Shown here: piece after piece, positions 57,500 to 64,000 of the stretch
How the letters are laid out: each line of letters opens with the position of its first letter
Position numbering within the stretch: the first letter of the stretch is position 1
IMG/VR virus record: IMGVR_UViG_3300027917_000046
Location: 1 to 64,000 of that record
Reading direction: 5' to 3' (one strand)
Origin: a virus
Length of the DNA stretch: 64,000 nt
Position numbers and translations under genes: made by a program
Notes under the pieces: generated by a model
Databases searched by the model: none
Seen by the model: the letters and a program-made list of their open reading frames with translations, nothing else
What the model was told of the DNA's origin: nothing

Positions 57500-59131
57500 C
57501 TACTTTCTCTGTGACTTCTCGAATTTAGCGATCATGCTGCCATAGACGTTCTGAATGTCCCTGTCCACAGGTGCATTCGGGCCAAGAAGATTGAACCCTC
57601 CACCTGCAAGCTCTCTAACGGTGATAGTATTACCGTTCTTGAGATGGACCAAGTAGCCCCCACCGCCCAGCGTTGTGCGTTCCACCTTCTTCGGGAGATA
57701 AGATGTCAAGTCACGCGACGTGAACCGCTTGATACCGAAGTAATCGCGCAGCGCCTGCATCGCCGACGGGTTGTTCTTTACGGCCTGTTTAAAACGAGCA
57801 GCTGTGAACAAAGCCTCGCGCTGAGGCCCTTTCAGGTTCTTTACTCCAAGTTGAGCCATCGTATGACGGATATCGCCGGCCAATTCTGAACGACGCTGCG
57901 ATAGCCGCCCTTCATATGCTTCCTTGGATTCGCCGGCGAAAGGAATGATTGATGTCGATTGCGGCCCTTCACCGCGTCTGACTTCATCATCAATAGCTTT
58001 ATCCAACTCTTCTTGGCTTGCTTTCTCCTCAGATAGTTCAAGTTGACGACGAGCTGTTTCGGCGTTGAACGCACCACGCAGCCCTTTGGCCTCAGCTACC
58101 TCACGGTCGACGATGTTCTTCTCGCGTGCGACATTCGCTTCTTCTTGGTTCTTAGCCAGACGGCTCGTAGCACCATACGCGCCGAGCGCTGCCAGCGAAC
58201 CAAACGCTCCGCCGCCGAAACGACCAACATCCGGTAGCGACGTGCGACCACCTCTGAGACCCTGCACGGTGTTACCCTGCACGGTGTTCCGATCGCTCAG
58301 GGCTCTCAATTCGTCTTGGGTGTATGTTCTGCCCTCGGTGGGACTGCGGCCGATAAACCCTTCCCCCGGTTGCACGCTGTCCAGCTGCGATCTTACACCT
58401 GATGGCGTAGCCGGTGAAGCCGTATCCACAGCCGGTGCCTGCTCCTGCGGGAAAGCATCATTGTTAGGCAATGTGGGAGTGCCATCACGTAGAGCATTTC
58501 TACGTTGGGTCTTCTGAACCAATGCGGTATTTGCGGTAGTAGCGCCGCCTTCGAGCCCGGTAATTGGGCTGTTCAGATCGGGCGCCGGGCGACCCGGAAC
58601 CTGATCCGCAGCTGCTGCCGAAGGGATCAATGCATCTGCGATCGTGCGCAGCGGGTTGAACGACGAAGTCTTTGCAGGCGCGGTTCGCAGACTTTCTTCC
58701 TTCTGCTCACGGCGCTTTGGAGAGAACGCATCGCGGATACTTTTCTTGGCTCTGTCAAAGAACCCCGGCTCTTCCTGTGCGGGAGCTTCTCCCGCCGGTT
58801 TCACCGTTGTGTCCTTTTGATCTGGAATATTGTATTTCTTGCGTAACGCGCGTTCAGCTTCAATGTCTGCCTGTGTGGGAGGTAGAAGTCCGCCCTCGAT
58901 GGTAGCATCACTAAGTGGTGCCCCACCTACGCTGTTTGTCTTACCGGTAGCCGGTCTGCCAGAAGAATCCAGATGCCCGGTACCTTTTAGGAAATCCTCA
59001 GCACCAGCGAGCCGCACAGGCGGTGAACCCTCACGCAATCCGCGTGCTGTCCCCCTTCCAGCGGTTCCAGGCGTCTGATCAATCAGCTTCGCCTTGCGCT
59101 GCAGTTCATCGTCCATGTCGAAAATTGCCAT
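57500..59131 (-). CDS. Internal virion-like protein (543 aa)
   Basis: 543 residues from ATG at 59131 (AAGGAGAATAAT). Mostly Ala/Gly/Pro/Arg/Glu-rich with low complexity and helices, typical of disordered virion components; one hydrophobic patch (GAFGSLAALGAYGATS). It precedes the giant internal protein and likely works with it during genome delivery. No family recognised. Confidence 0.65.
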   Translation of the reverse strand: MAIFDMDDELQRKAKLIDQTPGTAGRGTARGLREGSPPVRLAGAEDFLKGTGHLDSSGRPATGKTNSVGGAPLSDATIEGGLLPPTQADIEAERALRKKYNIPDQKDTTVKPAGEAPAQEEPGFFDRAKKSIRDAFSPKRREQKEESLRTAPAKTSSFNPLRTIADALIPSAAAADQVPGRPAPDLNSPITGLEGGATTANTALVQKTQRRNALRDGTPTLPNNDAFPQEQAPAVDTASPATPSGVRSQLDSVQPGEGFIGRSPTEGRTYTQDELRALSDRNTVQGNTVQGLRGGRTSLPDVGRFGGGAFGSLAALGAYGATSRLAKNQEEANVAREKNIVDREVAEAKGLRGAFNAETARRQLELSEEKASQEELDKAIDDEVRRGEGPQSTSIIPFAGESKEAYEGRLSQRRSELAGDIRHTMAQLGVKNLKGPQREALFTAARFKQAVKNNPSAMQALRDYFGIKRFTSRDLTSYLPKKVERTTLGGGGYLVHLKNGNTITVRELAGGGFNLLGPNAPVDRDIQNVYGSMIAKFEKSQRK

Positions 59132-59141
59132 ATTATTCTCC

Positions 59142-60263
59142 TTATGTGGCATCGACTTCTGCTGTATTCACAGCTAGTCCATTTATTCCATTCATCGCCG
59201 AACCCAGTCCGGTTCTGAAGAAGTCTGACAACCACTTAGCGATATCCCGTCTGTTATCAGTTGTGGCGACAAGCTGCGACAACTTGTCGCGAGTAACCTG
59301 TACTTGCGACGCCCAAATATTACGCGCATGCTCTGCAGCGTTTCTCGAGTTCTCCATATCTATGCGAGCCGACTGGATAATCGCGTTCGTTTTCGCCACG
59401 AATGCATTTACCTCAGCGGAGTGGATCACTGCCAAAGCCTGGTTCACCGACAGATATGTATCAGCCTGCGCCTTTAGGGCCTCAAGTTTTGATGTAAACA
59501 GCCGAACCGCTGCGTCGTATAGAAATACAGCCATCTCGACCTCTGTCCGCGCTGCGAGTAGTAGTCTATTCTGAATAGCATTGTAAAGTGCATAATGCTG
59601 TTCCTCAGACCGAAGAGCTTGGTCGATGGTCCGAGCCCGATTTTCTACATACAGCCTTGCCCGCTCAAGTGTGATGTCTCTATTGGTGTCGGACAGTTTC
59701 GAAACATAGGCGGACCGCGCTCTGTCCAGCTGCTTAGATAGAATTCCTTGCGGAAGCGGGAACCCAGTAGCGGCATTTTGCCGCATTACATTCATCTCAT
59801 TCTCGGATAGTAGCTGCGCTTCACGATCTCGCGTACGGTCGAACAGAGCCTGCTCGTCATTGATATCGATCCCGTAGCCACCATTAATCAAGTCGTAGAG
59901 CAGCTTATCCTGAATCGTAGACATCAAAACGCCTGTATACCCCGGCTCAACATAATTGAATGACACTGTTGGCGCATTGGGTGGAGTAAGCAGTTTGATC
60001 TGATTGATGATGTCGATAAGCGGGACTTCTGCCAAGGTCGGCGCTGCGGGCGCATTACCGATTCCGGCCGCGAAAGTGTACCATTGAGTCCCGTTATACA
60101 GCGGCGTGGTCCCCACTGATGAAAAATCCACATCAACTAGGTCCTGCAAGGTGCTCAGTGCAGAATTGCCTTCCTCGACAATAGCACTAGAGGCCTGCGC
60201 CAACCAGTCGGCCACCGCGCCGAAATCGGCGTTTGTTGCCAGAACAGGTAGAGAAAGAGCCAT
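59142..60263 (-). CDS. Helical virion protein (373 aa)
   Basis: 373 residues. A beta-containing start with Pro-rich turns (APTLAEVPLIDIINQ) is followed by a long, mostly alpha-helical body (from about 140) with heptad-like patterns. Composition fits a tail or internal virion protein. GGGGTAAC Shine-Dalgarno. Lies in the tail-to-internal-protein gene order. Confidence 0.65.
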   Translation of the reverse strand: MALSLPVLATNADFGAVADWLAQASSAIVEEGNSALSTLQDLVDVDFSSVGTTPLYNGTQWYTFAAGIGNAPAAPTLAEVPLIDIINQIKLLTPPNAPTVSFNYVEPGYTGVLMSTIQDKLLYDLINGGYGIDINDEQALFDRTRDREAQLLSENEMNVMRQNAATGFPLPQGILSKQLDRARSAYVSKLSDTNRDITLERARLYVENRARTIDQALRSEEQHYALYNAIQNRLLLAARTEVEMAVFLYDAAVRLFTSKLEALKAQADTYLSVNQALAVIHSAEVNAFVAKTNAIIQSARIDMENSRNAAEHARNIWASQVQVTRDKLSQLVATTDNRRDIAKWLSDFFRTGLGSAMNGINGLAVNTAEVDAT

Positions 60264-60266
60264 ATG

Positions 60267-61841
60267 TTACCCCAATCTGCGAGTTGTTTTTGTAAAGTTC
60301 ACCTGCATCGAATCCAGTTCCAAGGTGGCGTTGTTCTTCCCACGCAAACCCACCGCATAGTAACGAGAACGCATTCCTTTGCCAGGTGTAACTCTGTGCT
60401 GGTGGATCGTCGTCTTTTTCACCACCGGCAGGTTGTAATCATAGCTGGTTACATCGTTCGGGTGGATCGTAACCACCACTCTCTCATTCGAACGTAGCCC
60501 CAGCAGCACTTCTGGTAGTCGTTTAAGATCGGGATTCTTATCGTCCATCTGCCCCGTCTTAATCTGCCAATCAATGTTCGTGGTATTCGGGTCTATGGTT
60601 CCTGATAGGCGGACCAGCCCTGCCGGCCCTGCCGCATAGTATTCCGTCCCGATTCGCGCAAAGCTGTTGTAACGGTGATTCGTGAACTCAGTAACTGCGC
60701 CTGTCCGTAGGTTCACGACTTTGATATCATATACTTCCGATTCCTCTTCCTGACCTAGACCTGCGGCCACCAGCGGCATGAACGACGCATAACCTGCGTT
60801 CGCCTCCACAACAAGAGGCTCGAATGAAGCCGCCCCCACACCTGCTGCGACCGCAACACCGCTGGCTGTCAACGCTTCAAACAGGCCTGCTCCAGAGTTA
60901 GGCCCGTATCCAGCGCCAAACATCGGCTCGAATTCTGCTGCGCCTTCGCCAACGAACGGAACATCAGCCGTTCCTTCCGCGGTCATCGCCTCGAAATAGC
61001 CGCGCCCATGGGCTGTCGGACTATGCTCGCCCGTACCAAGCGCAACCATCGGTCCAAATGAAGCTGCACCCGGTCCACCCTGAATCAGGGTTACTGGCGG
61101 TGAGTCCGCCGTTCCGGTTCCCTCACCAGCGCCTGATCCTGTCTGCGCAAAGCCGGTCAAACCGACAGTCGAAGTAACAGTAGCTGCGCCTGTCCCTTCA
61201 CCAGCGCCTGATCCTGTTGCACTGAAATCGACACCGTGCGAGAACGAGATCGCGCCAATCGCCCAGTCCGCGCTGGACTGAGTGAAGTCCACCGCCCGCG
61301 CCCCCGCCGTGCTGCCATCCAGATCATAGAGCGCCGGGTAAGTGGCGTCAGTTCCGTCCAGCCCTGTATACGCCCCACCCGGCGTTATCGGACTACCCTG
61401 TGCTTCCGCGATCGCCCAAATAAATGAGTTGTCTCGCGGAGTCGTCAAACTTACCGTGGCCGACGTGCTGGTGCCTGATGCATCTACTTCGTTAGAGTCG
61501 TAGGTTACAATCCCTACGTCCGGCGTCAACGCCATCGCACGAAGACCCAGCGTAGTTACTGTGCCGTCAAGCGTGACAGTGATGGTCTTATTACCGCCCG
61601 TTGAGACATTCAGCAGGTAACCGAACCAATACCGGTCAGTGCTGTTCGTCTCAAACGTCTGAACAGTTGTGGCGTCCGACTCGCTAGTGATAGTGACCGA
61701 CGTAATACCACGCAACGTGCCGATACCGTAAATGCCGATGACGATTAGGTCACCAGCACTTACGCTCGTCAGCGTTACGTTCGTAGTAGCTGTCGAACTG
61801 GCGAAGCTATTCTGCTCGCCTACACTAACTGTAAACGCCAC
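60267..61841 (-). CDS. Tail protein with Gly/Phe repeats
   Basis: 524 residues from a GTG at 61841, behind GGAGGATACT. The N-terminal half is beta-rich and Thr/Ser-rich. The centre has repeats of about 20 residues with GxAxFEPM or GxxLFEAL motifs. The C-terminal part (VYDIKVVNLRTGAVTEFTNH...) resembles a conserved phage tail domain. A tail-tube or adhesion role is inferred. Confidence 0.7.
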   Translation of the reverse strand: MAFTVSVGEQNSFASSTATTNVTLTSVSAGDLIVIGIYGIGTLRGITSVTITSESDATTVQTFETNSTDRYWFGYLLNVSTGGNKTITVTLDGTVTTLGLRAMALTPDVGIVTYDSNEVDASGTSTSATVSLTTPRDNSFIWAIAEAQGSPITPGGAYTGLDGTDATYPALYDLDGSTAGARAVDFTQSSADWAIGAISFSHGVDFSATGSGAGEGTGAATVTSTVGLTGFAQTGSGAGEGTGTADSPPVTLIQGGPGAASFGPMVALGTGEHSPTAHGRGYFEAMTAEGTADVPFVGEGAAEFEPMFGAGYGPNSGAGLFEALTASGVAVAAGVGAASFEPLVVEANAGYASFMPLVAAGLGQEEESEVYDIKVVNLRTGAVTEFTNHRYNSFARIGTEYYAAGPAGLVRLSGTIDPNTTNIDWQIKTGQMDDKNPDLKRLPEVLLGLRSNERVVVTIHPNDVTSYDYNLPVVKKTTIHQHRVTPGKGMRSRYYAVGLRGKNNATLELDSMQVNFTKTTRRLG

Positions 61842-61856
61842 AGTATCCTCCTACAA

Positions 61857-62285
61857 TTACAGATCGCTCAACGTAGCGAATTCGATCTGCGGAGTTACTT
61901 TAATTTCACCACCATATGTTGCCGGAACCACAATCGGAGCGCCTGAGAATCTCTCGACCCATAGCAGAGCACCCGAAGTATTGTCGGTTAGGTAGTAACC
62001 ATACACGTTTGTCGCACCACCGGTTCCGTCGAATACATACGTCTGCTCGGCATAAGTAGCCCGCGACTGAACACCGACGTCGGATACTGACCAGCTCGTA
62101 TTTGTGAGCGTCTTGGCTGCGTACCCCTGCGTCGTCATTTCTGTCAAGCTGCCGAGGACCGTAGCCCCTGTGGGAGTGTGGTCGTTCACGTAGAGCCGCA
62201 GAGTCCAGTTCGCGTTCGGTGTATCATCACCGACCATGAACTGAAGTAGCAGCGTTTCCCCTACGTCAGGGATGACGATAGCCAT
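61857..62285 (-). CDS. Small beta-rich tail protein (142 aa)
   Basis: 142 residues, beta-rich (MAIVIPDVGETLLLQFMVGD...), no membrane segment. In line with the other tail genes. GGAGGCTCT Shine-Dalgarno. No named family. Confidence 0.65.
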   Translation of the reverse strand: MAIVIPDVGETLLLQFMVGDDTPNANWTLRLYVNDHTPTGATVLGSLTEMTTQGYAAKTLTNTSWSVSDVGVQSRATYAEQTYVFDGTGGATNVYGYYLTDNTSGALLWVERFSGAPIVVPATYGGEIKVTPQIEFATLSDL

Positions 62286-62296
62286 AGAGCCTCCTA

Positions 62297-63076
62297 TTAA
62301 GAAGTCGGGAACGTCAACGCGAAGCTAGTGATAACTTGCGGGACCGTGTCGACAAACGAAAGGTTGGTCAAGTTAAGTTCCGCGCCCGACGTTCCAACTG
62401 CTCCGTCCAAACGGGGATACAACTCGCTCGAATCGAGGGTGCCCGGATCCGCAGTAGCCGCTGTAAAGCGGAACCATCCAGCTGTGCCCGTAGCCACCGC
62501 GTCGCCTTCCCATACCTCTGCTGCGGCCTTAGTAATCACGCCAGCTGCTGTGACATCCCAATTCAGGCCGTTGACGGCATCTACACCCGCGACTGCGGTG
62601 CCGATGTTTACATCCGTCCCAACCATAGTTGTGGTCGCGGACACGACAGCCAGACCGTTTGCATCTGTGCCGAAACCGCGTTGCGCTGTAAGCGTAACTA
62701 CCGCACCAGAAGCTGACGCTGTCACGATCTTGTGGTCGTGGTAGTAGTTGATCTGTGTAGCGACGTCGAGCGCTGTTTGCGTCAGGTCGCTGTTAAAGGG
62801 GATAACTGCGCCTAGGATCTCGATCCCAGCCACTGTTACGCTATCGACAGAACCTGATCCGCCAGATAGTGTGATCGTTCCCGCCGCGCGAACTTCGTTC
62901 ACGAATGCGACCCCGCCGTTAGTATAAGTGCAAAGCAGCGTGCCTGTGACAGCTGCGTCAGCCGATGCCGGTTGCGACCCCGTGTATACATTCAGAACAC
63001 AGTCCGTCATAAGTTGACGGAACGCCGCAGTCGCCAGCATGCCGTTGCGAAGAGCTTTGGATGCTTTTAGAGCCAT
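62297..63076 (-). CDS. Structural protein (259 aa)
   Basis: 259 residues starting MALKASKALRNGMLATAAFR, then long Thr/Ala/Val-rich beta region. Typical of tail or fibre-base proteins. GGAGGCAATC Shine-Dalgarno. Role from context only. Confidence 0.65.
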   Translation of the reverse strand: MALKASKALRNGMLATAAFRQLMTDCVLNVYTGSQPASADAAVTGTLLCTYTNGGVAFVNEVRAAGTITLSGGSGSVDSVTVAGIEILGAVIPFNSDLTQTALDVATQINYYHDHKIVTASASGAVVTLTAQRGFGTDANGLAVVSATTTMVGTDVNIGTAVAGVDAVNGLNWDVTAAGVITKAAAEVWEGDAVATGTAGWFRFTAATADPGTLDSSELYPRLDGAVGTSGAELNLTNLSFVDTVPQVITSFALTFPTS

Positions 63077-63088
63077 GATTGCCTCCTG

Positions 63089-64000
63089 TTACGATTGATT
63101 GTTCGCGGAACCTGTTCCTCTGAGGACATTCAAATACTGAACGAATCCTCTGTGCTGCCGCACAATTCCCGCTCCGCGTTGTGCATAGGGAAAAGAGTAT
63201 CGTGACTCAGTGATATTATTCGCTGAGCCACCGTTGTAACCTACGCAGACACCGTGCCTGCTAGTCCATATAACTGCTTCTCCGACCTTTTCTGTTTCAC
63301 CCTGTTCCGGGGATGTTATAAGAGCAGCGGTGCACTTAGCAGCAGTATTCGGAATAGCCCCATAGTCAAACACTACTGAACTATCAAAATCTGCTGGTGA
63401 CCCACCTGCCAAATACCACGTCATAGAAGTCGTTTCCGGGTCGTCACCTTCAACATCAGCTGTCGCTACGAAGATTCCGTTCTTCACGCACTCAAACATA
63501 GCAATCTGACCGGGGAACCGAAGGAAGTTTTCCCCGATACGGAACAGCTCCGGGTTGTACGGATCAGAGAAGTAAACCACATCCCCCGCGACCACATACA
63601 TAATCCCGTTGAAATACCGCACGATATTACCAGCGGGCGGCGGACATGCGTGCTGAGTTCGCAGCGCCACTTTCAAATCTTTTGCGTTGCTGCTATATAC
63701 GTATGTTGTAACATAATTGGGTATTACAGCCGCCCGATACAAAGTCTCTCCATTCGTCCCACTCATGTAGAGTATCTTGTCCGTCACATCAGGATCCGAA
63801 GAGACTTCGATGTTCGAGAAATTGATCCCACCATTCGCGCCTACTTCAATCAGTCCTTCGACCCCGGTGCCGGATTCGTGGCCATCTGAACGCAGGAATG
63901 TCAGAGCATATAGATACCGTCCAGCGGGGAGACCGCCTACCGAAACCGTAGCTGTCGGTTGCCCCACCGGGGGAGTTACACCCCACAACTTTGAGGTAGC
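63089..64000 (-). CDS. Tail protein, 5' end cut by window
   Basis: The reading frame is open to the right edge, so the true start lies outside. The visible 303 or so residues are rich in beta strands with DG/NG turns and VYFSDPYNPELFRIGEN, GVCVGYNGG motifs, like beta-propeller tail or head-completion proteins of podoviruses. Likely the upstream part of the tail module. Confidence 0.7.
   Translation of the reverse strand, partial: ATSKLWGVTPPVGQPTATVSVGGLPAGRYLYALTFLRSDGHESGTGVEGLIEVGANGGINFSNIEVSSDPDVTDKILYMSGTNGETLYRAAVIPNYVTTYVYSSNAKDLKVALRTQHACPPPAGNIVRYFNGIMYVVAGDVVYFSDPYNPELFRIGENFLRFPGQIAMFECVKNGIFVATADVEGDDPETTSMTWYLAGGSPADFDSSVVFDYGAIPNTAAKCTAALITSPEQGETEKVGEAVIWTSRHGVCVGYNGGSANNITESRYSFPYAQRGAGIVRQHRGFVQYLNVLRGTGSANNQS

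Overview
The window looks like most of the genome of a lytic, short-tailed (podovirus-type) Caudoviricetes phage of a Gram-negative host. Supporting signs are a large terminase with an HGKS Walker A, a P22-type portal, an acidic scaffold, an N4-gp56/DUF4043-like capsid protein, no visible sheath, tape measure or baseplate, sigma70-type promoters, and phage-encoded lipoprotein and signal-peptide proteins. No integrase, excisionase or repressor was seen. Late genes lie on the minus strand at both ends (1-15478 and 50199-64000), and both edge genes are cut. On a circular or circularly permuted map the two arms would join into one late region: terminase, portal, scaffold, capsid, adaptor, tail, internal virion proteins.

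Minus strand, left arm, in transcription order: small and large terminase (15478-13210); a roughly 460-base non-coding, AT-rich region built on a long inverted repeat of TTACGA-type iterons (about 12762-13120); a 62-aa basic protein; a 718-aa virion protein; portal; scaffold; several adhesin- or fibre-like and secreted proteins; major capsid protein; a second beta-rich protein; a head-tail adaptor-like protein; and three proteins sharing an MAAYTK N-terminal module. Three late promoters (before TerS, portal and capsid) share TTGnnn-17-TAnAAT followed by ACGCG.

Plus strand, 15826-50202: a dense array of early/middle genes, many overlapping by ATGA or TAATG. In order: small leader genes with a 76-nt tRNA-like RNA; tRNA-Tyr; a strong terminator; a proline-stalk membrane protein; a modular MSETPRTDA/IDAAREEK family; an NAD-regeneration pair (NMN adenylyltransferase-Nudix plus nicotinamide phosphoribosyltransferase) followed by an RtcB RNA ligase; a lysis-like cassette; a promoter driving a primase-helicase; an rIIA/rIIB-like pair; a second promoter driving a RecB/Cas4-like nuclease; tRNA-Thr and tRNA-Asn; an SNF2 helicase; a PolA-family DNA polymerase and accessory proteins; an exonuclease; a dATP/dGTP diphosphohydrolase-like protein with two nucleoside 2-deoxyribosyltransferase-like proteins; a PD-(D/E)XK nuclease; a Gp88-like protein; an HhH glycosylase-like protein followed by a short cytosine methyltransferase-like protein; metalloproteases; DNA ligase; an Acb2/Tad1-hairpin-like protein; and dCMP deaminase.

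Minus strand, right arm (64000-50199): tail proteins, two smaller internal or tail proteins, a 2226-aa internal virion protein with two HExxH motifs, and two small membrane proteins that converge on the end of the plus-strand array.

Taken together, the phage appears to run its own replication and nucleotide-pool metabolism and to carry several counter-defence modules (NAD restoration, RNA repair, possible cyclic-nucleotide sponge, rII pair). All functions are read from sequence motifs by eye; no database search was run.
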